Shown here: positions 24,164-32,284 of the stretch, one piece after another
How positions within the stretch are numbered: the first letter of the stretch is position 1
Layout: each line of letters begins with the position of its first letter
NCBI RefSeq assembly: GCF_001543895.1
Contig: NZ_JYIJ01000008.1
Location: 1-55,538 of the forward strand
Length of the DNA: 55,538 nucleotides
Reading direction: 5' to 3'
Source: Carbonactinospora thermoautotrophica
GTDB taxonomy: Bacteria; Actinomycetota; Actinomycetes; Streptomycetales; Carbonactinosporaceae
The notes under the pieces: model-generated
Database searches by the model: none
Seen by the model: only the letters and a program-made list of their open reading frames with translations
Told to the model about the DNA's origin: nothing
Position numbers and translations under genes: made by a program

Positions 24164-25857
24164 GCACGGTAGTCGAGAACTTGAAGACCGCGCTCGGGTA
24201 CGGCGCGGACCACCCCGGTTACGTGCTCGCCGCAGCGGCGGTCACGCTGCTCGCGCTGGTCGTCCTGGCGGTTCTCACCCGCCTTGTCCAGGCCCTCGGC
24301 AGGGTCGGCGCCCAGGCCGACACTCAGGTCGACCAGGAGGCCGGAGAGCAAGCCAGCGAGCAGGCCGAGGCCAGCGGAAAGACCCGCCTGGAGGACGTGG
24401 TCACGTTCGTGGCGGCGCTCGTGGCCACGAGCGTGTCGCTGGAGGGCATGTGGGAGGTCTTCAGCGACAAGCTGCCGAGCGTCCCCGTCTGGCTGCGGGT
24501 CGTGTTGTTCGGCTTCATCGAGCTGGCCATGCTCGCCAGTGCTCTGAGGGCTCGCCGCAACATCCGGGAGACCGAGGACGGTGACCCGGGGATCGACGCC
24601 GTCGCGGTGCGGGTGCTCACCGTGGTCACCGCGGTCTTGTCCTGCCTGGACGCCGACAGTCTCGTGGAGGGCCTGCTGCGGCTGGCCGCCCCGGCGATCG
24701 CCTCGTTCCTGTGGGAGCGGTTCCTGGCGATCGAGCGGCGCCGGGTCACCGGCCGGGAGCGGCGGATCCACTGGCGGATCAGCCTGGAACGGATCGCCGT
24801 GTGGTTGGGGTTGGCCGACGCCAGCGAGCGCACCGCGGGCGAGGTGGACGCGCACCGCCGGCTGACCCGGCTGGCGCGGGCCGCCAAGCGGGTGCGGACG
24901 CTGAACGAGGCGCGCGTGACGGGCCGGCGCCTGCGCAAGGCGCTGAAGGAGTTGGACCGGGCGATGGAAGACGCGGTCGAGTACGCCGGCCTGGCGACCG
25001 ACCCGACCCGCCAGCAGCAGCTGATGGACTACATCGGCGCGCTCTACGGCGCCGCTGAGCTGGCCGACCTGAACCCGCACGCGCCGTGGCGCCCGACCGA
25101 CCCGACCGTCGACCCGGGCGCGCTGCCCCGGCTGATCCCGGTTCCGGTGCCGGGCGGGTCGGTGTCGACCGACCCGACCCAGACTCCGACCGAGACAGAG
25201 TCAATCGCAGAGTCGACCCAGACCGGCACCCCGACCGGTGAGTCGACCGGGGACGGCGAGGCGGCCGGCCGGGGGTCGACCGTAGCGGCGGTCGGGTCGG
25301 TCGGGTCGACGGAGGAACCGGCGATTGAGCCGGTGCTGCCGTTGCTGCCCTACGCCTCGACCGTGGTGCGTCTGGACGGGTCGACCGAGACCCCGGCTGC
25401 GGAGGTGATCCCGTGGGACGGGTCGGGTCGACCGGCCGCGCGGGTCGAGGACGCAGGGTCGGCCGACCCGACCCAGAACCCGACCGAACCGGAGTCGACC
25501 GAAACTCCGACCGAGGGGTCGACCAACGCGGTGTCGGTCGAGGGGGTCACGGTCGAGCCGACCCTGACCGAGTCGATCCGACCGGTCGCGCGGGCGGTGG
25601 CGGCCGGGTCGACCCGGTCCCGGCGCGGTGTGCGGGCCCGGGTGCCCGTCCCGCCGTCGGCCCGGTCGCGGCGGATCCGGCGCAGCGATGAGGAGCTGCT
25701 GGCCGCGGCGCGGAAGCTCGCCGAGCAGCGGGGCGTGCCCGCGCACGAGCTGAGCGCGGAGGCGATCCGCATCGGGTTGCGGATCAAGGCCGGTAGGGCG
25801 CGGGAGCTGCGCGACCGGCTGCGCGCCGAGCCGGGTCAGGCGGGGGAGGCCGCTTGA
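24160..25857 (+). CDS. SpdB-like polytopic membrane protein with C-terminal DNA-binding-like domain
   Basis: 565 residues. An N-terminal helix (HPGYVLAAAAVTLLALVVLAVLTRLV) is followed by a cytoplasmic loop and two or three further membrane segments (WLRVVLFGFIELAMLASALRA; VAVRVLTVVTAVLSCLDADSLVEGLLRLAAPAIASFLWERF). A charged helical region, a roughly 170-residue Thr/Ser/Pro/Glu-rich linker and a C-terminal helix-turn-helix-like segment (DEELLAAARKLAEQRGVPAHELSAEAIRIGLRIKAGRARELRDRL) complete it. This matches the layout of SpdB/DUF2637-type proteins that spread plasmids between compartments of the recipient mycelium. The linker DNA is packed with GTCGACC motifs. Start GTG 24160 overlaps the upstream stop. 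Confidence 0.7.
   Translation: MSTVVENLKTALGYGADHPGYVLAAAAVTLLALVVLAVLTRLVQALGRVGAQADTQVDQEAGEQASEQAEASGKTRLEDVVTFVAALVATSVSLEGMWEVFSDKLPSVPVWLRVVLFGFIELAMLASALRARRNIRETEDGDPGIDAVAVRVLTVVTAVLSCLDADSLVEGLLRLAAPAIASFLWERFLAIERRRVTGRERRIHWRISLERIAVWLGLADASERTAGEVDAHRRLTRLARAAKRVRTLNEARVTGRRLRKALKELDRAMEDAVEYAGLATDPTRQQQLMDYIGALYGAAELADLNPHAPWRPTDPTVDPGALPRLIPVPVPGGSVSTDPTQTPTETESIAESTQTGTPTGESTGDGEAAGRGSTVAAVGSVGSTEEPAIEPVLPLLPYASTVVRLDGSTETPAAEVIPWDGSGRPAARVEDAGSADPTQNPTEPESTETPTEGSTNAVSVEGVTVEPTLTESIRPVARAVAAGSTRSRRGVRARVPVPPSARSRRIRRSDEELLAAARKLAEQRGVPAHELSAEAIRIGLRIKAGRARELRDRLRAEPGQAGEAA
25105..25615 (+). repeat. Cluster of GTCGACC/GGGTCGACC motifs inside the spdB-like gene
   Basis: About ten GTCGACC occurrences in 510 bp, many as GGGTCGACC or with neighbouring GACCCGACC. 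They encode Ser-Thr in the linker. Ser codons in this linker are almost all TCG, while AGC is common elsewhere in the same gene. A DNA-level function such as a TraB recognition cluster is possible. Confidence 0.5.
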
Positions 25858-26186
25858 TGGCAAACCCGCAGGTCAACACCGATATCCGGGCTGCGGTGCT
25901 GGAGCGCGCCCAGGGCCAGTGTGAGTGCGGCGGGTCCTGCGGGCGCACTCACTACACGCATCGGCCCGGGTCCCGGGTCCAGGGTCGGTGCCACCGGGTC
26001 GACCTGCCCGGCGCCCGCCTGGTGGTGCTCCCGGTGACGGACGTGCCGCTCGCGGAGGCGGCGCGGCTGGGAGCCGACCAGCTCGGGGCGCTGTGCCCTC
26101 AGTGCGCGGCCCTGGTCCTGCGGGCCCGCAGGAGGGCCCGCGCGCGGCGGGTTGCCGCCCAGAACCCGACCGAAGCCCTGTTCTAA
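25857..26186 (+). CDS. HNH/zinc-ribbon-like small protein
   Basis: 109 residues; the ATG overlaps the preceding stop (TGATG) and follows GGGGGAGG. Cysteines occur as CECGGSCGRTHYTHRPGSRVQGRCHRVD and later LGALCPQCAAL, a spacing like the metal-binding scaffold of HNH nucleases. The His pair THYTH sits where the first catalytic His would be expected. A complete HNH active site is not clear, so nuclease activity is uncertain. It is co-transcribed with the spd genes. Confidence 0.6.
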   Translation: MANPQVNTDIRAAVLERAQGQCECGGSCGRTHYTHRPGSRVQGRCHRVDLPGARLVVLPVTDVPLAEAARLGADQLGALCPQCAALVLRARRRARARRVAAQNPTEALF

Positions 26187-26202
26187 GCCGGCGGTTGGCC
26201 CT

Positions 26203-26233
26203 GACCCCCTCCGGCGTGGGCTGGGAGGGGGTC
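26203..26233 (+). terminator. Intercistronic hairpin
   Basis: GACCCCCTCC (26203-26212) pairs with GGAGGGGGTC (26224-26233) around an 11-base loop, 17 bases after the upstream stop. Confidence 0.5.
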
Positions 26234-26278
26234 GGGGGGAGCCGCCAGGACGCCCGAAGCAGTGGAGGACGACATCTG

Positions 26279-26542
26279 ATGGCCGGCTACCGGATCAAAC
26301 GAGGTGCTGGGCCCACCCGAGCCCAGCTGCGGGCCGAACGGCGCCGGGCGCGGCTGGCCGAGCGGATGGCGGCCGCGCGGACCCCGAGTGAGCGCATCGC
26401 CGCGGCTGCCGAGCACCTGCGCGGCGTGGTCACGACGGTCTCGGCGCCGGCGGCGGAACGGGCCGCCGACCAGGCGGTCCAGGTGCTGTGCGGCCTGGCC
26501 GAGGAGCTGCTGGCCGCCACGACGAGGAGGAGGGGAACGTGA
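26279..26542 (+). CDS. Small basic helical protein of the transfer operon
   Basis: 87 residues, GTGGAGGA upstream of the ATG. The N-terminal 40 residues are strongly basic (YRIKRGAGPTRAQLRAERRRARLAERMAAAR) and could bind nucleic acid; the rest is an Ala-rich helix pair. Family unknown. Its stop overlaps the next start (GTGA). Confidence 0.6.
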   Translation: MAGYRIKRGAGPTRAQLRAERRRARLAERMAAARTPSERIAAAAEHLRGVVTTVSAPAAERAADQAVQVLCGLAEELLAATTRRRGT

Positions 26543-27018
26543 CGTCGACCGAGCCCCCGGTGACTACGCAGAGTGAGGCCGCACACCGCACACCGCACTC
26601 GGGTGCGGGCGCGGAGCGCGCCGCCAACGCGTCCCCGCGCGCGCGTGCGCGCGTGAAGGACACCGAGCAGACCGCACTCACCCAGCGTGACCGCTGGTCC
26701 GGACTGCTAGGCCGGCTGGTGGGCTGGTTGGCGGGGGAGTTGACCCCGCCGACGGTGTGGGCGGACCCGCCGGCGAGCCTGCGGGAGATCTCCCGCTACG
26801 CCCACCACGGGGCCTGGACCACCGAGACCGGGGCCTGGCGCACGGCCGGGGTGTGGTGGTGCCGGCTGGTCGCCATCCCGGTGTCCACCCTCGCCTACTA
26901 CACCGCCTGGATCGCCCAGCGCCCCTCGCGGACCGTCGTGGTCACGGTCCTGTACGTCGTCGCCGCCCACACCACGCCCGGCCGCGTACTGCTGCCGTGG
27001 CCGGCCTGGCTGCCCTGA
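26539..27018 (+). CDS. Spd-like membrane protein
   Basis: 159 residues from a GTG overlapping the upstream stop. The first 50 residues are disordered. RYAHHGAWTTETGAWRTAGVWWCRLVAIPVSTLAYYTAWIAQRPSRTVVVTVLYVVAAHTTP holds two membrane helices (about 98-120 and 128-142). It sits between other small membrane genes of the spread cluster. No enzymatic motif is visible. Confidence 0.65.
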   Translation: MTSTEPPVTTQSEAAHRTPHSGAGAERAANASPRARARVKDTEQTALTQRDRWSGLLGRLVGWLAGELTPPTVWADPPASLREISRYAHHGAWTTETGAWRTAGVWWCRLVAIPVSTLAYYTAWIAQRPSRTVVVTVLYVVAAHTTPGRVLLPWPAWLP

Positions 27019-27050
27019 TCCACCACCACCCATCGGAGAGGAGTGAGGAG

Positions 27051-27497
27051 TTGTCTGGTCTAGCAAGCGCCGCGGCGGTCGCGGTCGTGTGCCTGTTCGT
27101 CGCCGGCGTGCTGCACAAGCGCCGCAAGGCACCCAAGACGGTCGGGGTGCTGATGCTGCTGGCCGGGTTCGGCGTCAGCGGTCTGGTGGGCCAGCTGCTG
27201 CACCGGCTGGGCGCGGCGTTCGGCCACGTCGCGGCGGTCGGCACCGCGCGGCTGTTCGGCGTCGCGGTCCCCGCCGCGGTGCTCATCGCCGCCGGGGTGT
27301 GGCTGTTCTTCGACCTGCACCCCAAGGAGGGCAAGCCGAGCAAGGCGCTGCCGGTGCTGGCGTTTGTGTTCCCGACCTTGTTGAGCGTGCTCGGCGGGGT
27401 CTACGTCGGCCTGGGTGGGCAGGTGCTCACCACGATCGGCACCGGGGTGAGCGAGCTGGCCACCACCGTGTTCACCACTACCGGCGGGGGGCGGTGA
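27051..27497 (+). CDS. Four-helix membrane protein of the spread cluster
   Basis: 148 residues from a TTG start close behind GAGGAGTGAGGAG. Four hydrophobic segments: LASAAAVAVVCLFVAGVL, VGVLMLLAGFGVSGLVGQLL, LFGVAVPAAVLIAAGVWLFF and LPVLAFVFPTLLSVLGGVYVGL. A Gly/Thr-rich C-terminus follows. It resembles small Spd integral membrane proteins in size and position. The next gene starts four bases after its stop. Confidence 0.65.
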   Translation: MSGLASAAAVAVVCLFVAGVLHKRRKAPKTVGVLMLLAGFGVSGLVGQLLHRLGAAFGHVAAVGTARLFGVAVPAAVLIAAGVWLFFDLHPKEGKPSKALPVLAFVFPTLLSVLGGVYVGLGGQVLTTIGTGVSELATTVFTTTGGGR

Positions 27498-27500
27498 CCG

Positions 27501-28421
27501 ATGGACCTGTTCACGCTGGTGGTCCTGATGTGGGTGGCCCGGCTCACCGCCACCGACATCGCGTACGCGGTGCGCGGCAAGACCCCACCCCGGGTGAAGC
27601 TGCGCATCGCGCGGATGCAGGCCGAAGCCGTCGCCGCTGGCCAGCGGCCGTGCCGCTACGGGGCGCGTGACTACTTCGTCGACCTGTGGCACGACGCCTG
27701 GGAGGACGCCCGCGCCGCCCGCGAGGAACGCCGCGCGAAGAAGCAGGCCGCGAAGCGGGCCGAGCTCGCCACGGTCACCGTCGAGCCGGCGAAGGCAGAC
27801 GAGCCGGCCAAGCCGGCCGAGGCGAAGACACCGGCCGAACCCCAGCCTGTCGACACCCCGGCTCCCGCGCCTGCCACAGCGAAGCCGCAAGCCGCTCCGG
27901 CCCCGCAGCGGGCCGGCGAGACGAAGCCGCCGGCCGACCCTGAGCCGGCGGCCGAGCCCGCGACCGAGCCGGCCAAGACGCCTGAGCCGGCTCCCACACC
28001 CCAACCCGCCGCTGTGGCGGGCCCTCAGACCCCGGCGACCGGGCAGAGCCCGGCGCCGGAGACGGCGCCGGCGGACGGGCCGCTGGCGACCGTGACCCCG
28101 ATCCACCGCATCAAGGAGGACACCGTGACCGTGATCAACGGCGAGACCCACACCCTGGCCGCGGCCAAGCAGTACGCGGCCGAGATGACCCGGGCCGCGG
28201 GCGCGGCGGTCACCTCGATCGAGCAGTCCATCGCCCACCTGCAGGCCCGGGAGGTCACCGGCCCGGTCCTGGACCGGCTGGCCGAGGCGCAGGACATCGC
28301 CAGCCAGCTGCAGGCGAAGTTCATCGAGGTGAGCAACGCCCTGTCCGCCCAGGACGTGGTGGCCGAGGCCTACGCCGCGGCCCCGCACGCCGGGGACAAG
28401 CAGTTCCTCACCCAGGAGTAA
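27501..28421 (+). CDS. Membrane-anchored Pro/Ala-rich coiled-coil protein
   Basis: 306 residues. A short hydrophobic N-terminus (MDLFTLVVLMWVARLTATDIAYAV) precedes a basic helix (ARDYFVDLWHDAWEDARAAREERRAKKQAAKRAEL), then a 130-residue Pro/Ala/Glu/Lys linker and a C-terminal helical domain (NGETHTLAAAKQYAAEMTRAAGAAVTSIEQSIAHLQAREVTGPVLDRLAEAQDIASQLQAKFIEVSNALSAQDVV). Such layouts are found next to traB in actinobacterial plasmids. The long linker could span a septal wall or tether DNA. Function is inferred only from context. Confidence 0.65.
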   Translation: MDLFTLVVLMWVARLTATDIAYAVRGKTPPRVKLRIARMQAEAVAAGQRPCRYGARDYFVDLWHDAWEDARAAREERRAKKQAAKRAELATVTVEPAKADEPAKPAEAKTPAEPQPVDTPAPAPATAKPQAAPAPQRAGETKPPADPEPAAEPATEPAKTPEPAPTPQPAAVAGPQTPATGQSPAPETAPADGPLATVTPIHRIKEDTVTVINGETHTLAAAKQYAAEMTRAAGAAVTSIEQSIAHLQAREVTGPVLDRLAEAQDIASQLQAKFIEVSNALSAQDVVAEAYAAAPHAGDKQFLTQE

Positions 28422-28428
28422 CCGGGTC

Positions 28429-28463
28429 GCGCCGGCCGGGGGCCGCCACCCCCCGGCCGGCGC
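28429..28463 (+). terminator. Intercistronic hairpin before traB-like gene
   Basis: 13-bp stem GCGCCGGCCGGGG / CCCCGGCCGGCGC around a nine-base loop. Confidence 0.55.
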
Positions 28464-28493
28464 CCATCCCCTTGTGCGAGAGGAGGAGTATCC

Positions 28494-30521
28494 ATGGTCC
28501 ACCCGGCCCAGCCCGCTGACGAGCAGGCCCGCGAGGACCAGCCCGGCGCGGGCCAGCACACTCCCCCCGCCCCTGCCCCGGGTGGGAGGTGGGCCGCGCG
28601 GCGGCGGGGGCGGATGCGCCACCGGCTGCGCCGCCAGCTCATGCCGCACTACGCGGTGGGTGGGCTGCTGCTGGCCGGGGAGGCCGCGCACCTGGCCGGG
28701 CTCGCGACCGGAGACCCGGCAGCGGTGGCCGGGATGGTGGGCGCGTCGACGGCCGGGGGCGCGCTGGTGGCCGGTGCGATGCTGCGCGAGCGCATCCCCG
28801 CCGACCGGAAGCGGTGGGCGGCCGCCTGCGCGGCGGGTGGGTGCGCGTGGCTGGCCACGGCCGCCGGCGCCGGCGTCACCTGGGACACCGCCGCGCTGCT
28901 GCTCGCCGGCGGCTACGCCCTGGCGTTGCCGCACTGGCGCCGACACCGCATCCCCCACCCGGGCGCGGTGCCGCTCGCCGATCCCGCAGCGGTCGAGGAC
29001 GCCACGTCGATCCCGCAGTTGTGGCGGGCCAACGTGGGCGCCCCGGACGGGCCGCTGCCCGGCTCGTACCTGACCGACCAGGCCGAGATCCCGTACGGGG
29101 AGGCGTACACCGCACAGCTGCGCCCGGGCCGCCAAGACATCGGCAGTGTGCTCGCCCGCCTGAACCTGATCGCCAGCGGGCTGCTGCTGACCGGCCCCGA
29201 GGACCTGGTGGTGGACCGGCACCCGTCCGGGGACTCCTCCAAGGTGCTGCTCAAGGTGCTCACGCACTCCCCGATCCGGGAAACCGTCTGGTTCACCGGC
29301 CCGGACTACGACCCGGAAACCGGCACCATCGGGCTGGGCCCCTTCGCGGACGGGCAGGACGAGGCGCGCTGGCGGCTGTACAGCGAGGATTCCATGTGGG
29401 GCGGGGTAATCATCGGCGGCCCCGGTTCGGGCAAGTCGATGCTCAGCGAGAACATCGCGATCTCCGCCGCCGCCACCGGGTGCACGGTCATCCTCTACGG
29501 GGATCCGCAAGAGGGCGCCTCCTCCCCGGCGCTGGCCCGCTACGCCCACTGGCCCGCGCTGGGGACCGACCAGATCCTGGACATGCTGCGCGCGCTGGAG
29601 CGCGCCTGCCAGTGGCGGGCCAAGGAGAACGCCGCCTACGGGCTGCGTGGCTTCACGCCCAGCCTCGCACGCCCGGGCATCCTCGTGATCATCGACGAGT
29701 GCCACCGGGTGTTCAGGATCGAAGAGGCGCGTGAGCTGGCCGACTGGCTCGCCCGGGAGGGCCGCAAGGTCGGCATCGCCTTGCTGGTCCTGTCCCAGTA
29801 CGCGGGCCTGGAGACCTTCGGCGGCAAGGAATCGCTGCGCGCCAGCATCATGGCCGGCAACACCGTGGTGCTGCGCACCGCGAGCAAGACCACCCGCAAC
29901 ATCCTGGCCGGCCTAGAGGGCATCGACCCCGCCACCCTGCCGGCGATCCCCGGCTACGCCTACCAGGTCGACACCACCGGCAAGGGCCGCACCGCCCCGT
30001 TCCGCAGCCGCCGCGTCAAGGACCCCGAAGGCTGGCTGGCCCGCACCCCGCAGGCCGACCTGGACGCGCTGGTGGTCAACGCCCTCGGCCCCGTCTACAC
30101 CGAGCGCGGCGCCCGCGCCGAGGCCGCCCTGGAGACGCTGCGCGCCGAGGTCGAGGCCCTCAAGGCCGGCGCGATCACCCTGTCCGCCACCGGGCCCACG
30201 AGACCTCCCGCACCCGCCCGTGACCACGCCCGCCCGGCCGGCTCCAGCTCTAGCGCCGGGCTGGGCGCGGTCGTCGCCTTCCCCACCTTCCCCGCACCGG
30301 CCGGGCGCGAGCGCGACGGCGCGCAGGTCACCCAGGCGCAGGCCGCCGTGCTCGCGGCCATCGCCGCCGGGCACACCACCCCGGCCGCGATCCGCGCGGC
30401 CACCGGGTGGGGCGAGACCTACGTGCGCCGGCTGCTCGGCGAACTGCTCGACAAAGGCCTGATCACCAAGCCCGCGTCCGGCCGATACGCGCTCGTCGAG
30501 CAGGACCAGGCCACCGGCTGA
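28494..30521 (+). CDS. traB: FtsK/SpoIIIE-type conjugal DNA translocase (TraB-like)
   Basis: 675 residues with GAGAGGAGGAG upstream. Membrane helices lie at about 50-150 (HYAVGGLLLAGEAAHLAGL; AACAAGGCAWLATAAGAGVTW; AALLLAGGYALAL). The motor has Walker A GGPGSGKS (about 308-315) and Walker B ILVIIDECH (about 396-404), followed by LLVLSQYAGLETFGG, and the C-terminus ends in a winged helix (TQAQAAVLAAIAAGHTTPAAIRAATGWGETYVRRLLGELLDKGLITK) like the gamma domain that reads recognition sequences in TraB. TraB of mycelial actinomycetes forms a hexameric pore moving double-stranded plasmid DNA without a relaxase. The surrounding WhiB/spd genes and the divergent GntR repressor support this. The plasmid also has a relaxase-T4SS set, so a second role is possible. 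Confidence 0.8.
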   Translation: MVHPAQPADEQAREDQPGAGQHTPPAPAPGGRWAARRRGRMRHRLRRQLMPHYAVGGLLLAGEAAHLAGLATGDPAAVAGMVGASTAGGALVAGAMLRERIPADRKRWAAACAAGGCAWLATAAGAGVTWDTAALLLAGGYALALPHWRRHRIPHPGAVPLADPAAVEDATSIPQLWRANVGAPDGPLPGSYLTDQAEIPYGEAYTAQLRPGRQDIGSVLARLNLIASGLLLTGPEDLVVDRHPSGDSSKVLLKVLTHSPIRETVWFTGPDYDPETGTIGLGPFADGQDEARWRLYSEDSMWGGVIIGGPGSGKSMLSENIAISAAATGCTVILYGDPQEGASSPALARYAHWPALGTDQILDMLRALERACQWRAKENAAYGLRGFTPSLARPGILVIIDECHRVFRIEEARELADWLAREGRKVGIALLVLSQYAGLETFGGKESLRASIMAGNTVVLRTASKTTRNILAGLEGIDPATLPAIPGYAYQVDTTGKGRTAPFRSRRVKDPEGWLARTPQADLDALVVNALGPVYTERGARAEAALETLRAEVEALKAGAITLSATGPTRPPAPARDHARPAGSSSSAGLGAVVAFPTFPAPAGRERDGAQVTQAQAAVLAAIAAGHTTPAAIRAATGWGETYVRRLLGELLDKGLITKPASGRYALVEQDQATG

Positions 30522-30543
30522 GCCGGCGTTGCCCGCGGCTCCC

Positions 30544-30560
30544 GGCCCCGCGCCGGGGCC
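30544..30560 (+). terminator. Hairpin after traB-like gene
   Basis: GGCCCCG (30544-30550) pairs with CGGGGCC (30554-30560) around CGC, 22 bases after the stop. Confidence 0.5.
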
Positions 30561-30596
30561 AAGGAGAGCGCCGGACAACCACCGGGCTCGCTGTGC

Positions 30597-30640
30597 CCGG
30601 GGGCGCGGCCCAAGCCGCCAAGCCAACGCCGCGCCCCCGG
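30597..30640 (+). repeat. Spacer hairpin type 1, copy 1
   Basis: 13-bp stem CCGGGGGCGCGGC / GCCGCGCCCCCGG with an 18-base loop. The stem and loop (AGCCGCCAAGCCAA) closely match the hairpin at 32190-32232. Confidence 0.65.
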
Positions 30641-30679
30641 CCCTCAACACCAGCCTCAAGACCAGTGGAGGTACCACCA

Positions 30680-31063
30680 GTGTCCACCACCCTCACCCGG
30701 CCGGCCCCGATCGCCGAGCAGCTGCGCGTCGTCGCCGAGCATGTCCGCACCGCGCGGGAGCATCTGCGCCTCGCCGAGGCCGGGTCGGTCGTCGCCGCGC
30801 ATGACTGCCGGGTCGACCTCGCCGTGCTCCTGGTCGACGTGGACGCGCTCACGGCCCGGATCACCCAGGTCCTGGCGCTGCGCGCCACCGCCGAGCAGCG
30901 GCTCACCGAGCTGACCGCCGCCGCCCGCGCCGCGCTGGCCAGCGGCGACCCGGCGTACCTGACCGCCGTGCTGGACAAGTGGGGCGTGGAGCGCCCGGCC
31001 GACCCGCGGCCGCTCGCCGTCCTCGCCCAGCCGCTCGACCCGCACCAGGTCGCGGGGCGGTGA
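30680..31063 (+). CDS. Small helical protein of unknown function
   Basis: 127 residues from a GTG with GGAGGT upstream. The first 100 residues are mostly alpha-helical with charged heptads (IAEQLRVVAEHVRTAREHLRLAE... ITQVLALRATAEQRLTELTAAARAALASGD). No family recognised. The stop overlaps the next start (TGATG). Confidence 0.55.
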   Translation: MSTTLTRPAPIAEQLRVVAEHVRTAREHLRLAEAGSVVAAHDCRVDLAVLLVDVDALTARITQVLALRATAEQRLTELTAAARAALASGDPAYLTAVLDKWGVERPADPRPLAVLAQPLDPHQVAGR

Positions 31064-31449
31064 TGGGCATGCGCATCACCGGCCACGTGCCCAACGACCA
31101 CCCCGCCGCGCGGCTGCTGCTCGCCGCGCGGGAGCTCGCGGCGCTCGAGCTCGCCGGCGAGGCCCTGGTCCCGGTGCTTGCCGTGACCGCCGACGCGGTG
31201 ACCGAGCTCGCCCAGGCCGCCCGCGCCTGGACCGAGCGGGAGGCCCGCCGGCAGAGCGAGTCCGGTCGGCTCTACGGCATCTCGGCGTGGGCGAACGCCC
31301 CGACGGGGCGGCTGTTCAACGCCCGCGTCGCCGCGGACCGGTTCGCCGCCCACCTGCGCGAGGCCTGCGAGCTGCTCACCAAGGAGTTCGCGGCGAGCCG
31401 GACGGCCGAGACCGGGGAGCAGCCGGCTGAGGACGGGGGCCAGGGATGA
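31063..31449 (+). CDS. Small helical protein of unknown function
   Basis: 128 residues, ATG overlapping the upstream stop. It begins MGMRITGHVPNDHPAARLLLAARELAALELAGEALVP and is largely helical, with a charged disordered tail. No motif is diagnostic. It is in a tightly overlapping group (30680-32183) downstream of the translocase, and its last four bases overlap the next ATG. Confidence 0.55.
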   Translation: MGMRITGHVPNDHPAARLLLAARELAALELAGEALVPVLAVTADAVTELAQAARAWTEREARRQSESGRLYGISAWANAPTGRLFNARVAADRFAAHLREACELLTKEFAASRTAETGEQPAEDGGQG

Positions 31450-32183
31450 GGCTCACCTCCTGGCAGGACCTGCAACTCGACACTCGGCCCCTCGACGGGG
31501 CCACCGGCGACCCCTACGGCCTGTTGTGCGATGTCTGCGGGGACCGCTACCCGCAGGTGCGCCACATCTCTCGCGGGGAGGAGATGTGCGGGCGGTGCGC
31601 GCGAGGTCTCGGCCAGCCGGAGGAGTTCGAGCTGCTGCCCGAGGTGCCGGTCACCGAGGAACTGATCACCGAGGCCTTCCACGTCGTCGTGCGTGGCGTG
31701 GACGCGGTGCACGCATGGCTGTGGGCCGGCCCGACCAGCCGGCACCGCGAGGCTCGGCTGCAGGCCCTGCGCACCCTCCGCGCCCGCGTCGAGGCCAACC
31801 AGCCCACCATCCTCCCCGGCACCGCCGCCGGCGGGGGCGACCGCCCCAGCGGCGATGCCGCCCCGCTGGTCGAGCCCGCCGCTGGCGCGGCGTCCCCTGT
31901 GCTCACGGTGGAGGGCGCGTTCGCCGTGCTGTGGGCCGCTCGCCGCACGCACCGCATGGGGCACCGGGTCGGGGATGGGCCGATCTGCGCCCCGTGCGGG
32001 GTGCGCTGGCCGTGCGCGCGGGTGTCCCTGATGGATCACCTGCTGTTCGTCCCTGGCGTCGTCCCACACCCGCCGGCTGTCGCGGCCCTGCTGCCCGCGC
32101 TGCTCGCACCCGGCGCACCCCAGCCGGTGGGCCTGGCGGTGAGCGCGACACAGCCGACCAGGACGAGGAGCCAACAGCCCTGA
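31446..32183 (+). CDS. Zinc-ribbon-containing protein of the transfer operon
   Basis: 245 residues, ATGA overlap with the preceding gene. Residues about 28-55 carry a four-Cys ribbon (LLCDVCGDRYPQVRHISRGEEMCGRCARG), and a second Cys cluster occurs near 175-190 (GPICAPCGVRWPCARVS). Between them lies an acidic helical region. Paired CxxC ribbons suggest nucleic-acid or protein binding. No enzymatic domain is seen. Confidence 0.6.
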   Translation: MRLTSWQDLQLDTRPLDGATGDPYGLLCDVCGDRYPQVRHISRGEEMCGRCARGLGQPEEFELLPEVPVTEELITEAFHVVVRGVDAVHAWLWAGPTSRHREARLQALRTLRARVEANQPTILPGTAAGGGDRPSGDAAPLVEPAAGAASPVLTVEGAFAVLWAARRTHRMGHRVGDGPICAPCGVRWPCARVSLMDHLLFVPGVVPHPPAVAALLPALLAPGAPQPVGLAVSATQPTRTRSQQP

Positions 32184-32189
32184 CCCGGT

Positions 32190-32232
32190 GCGGGGCGCGG
32201 CCTCAGCCGCCACGCCACCGGCCGCGCCCCGC
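32190..32232 (+). repeat. Spacer hairpin type 1, copy 2
   Basis: Perfect 13-bp stem GCGGGGCGCGGCC / GGCCGCGCCCCGC, 17-base loop (TCAGCCGCCACGCCACC), homologous to the hairpin at 30597-30640. Confidence 0.65.
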
Positions 32233-32284
32233 GCTGGAACTCCCCACCCGTTCACGTATGACCCGGAAGGAGACAGCACCCATC

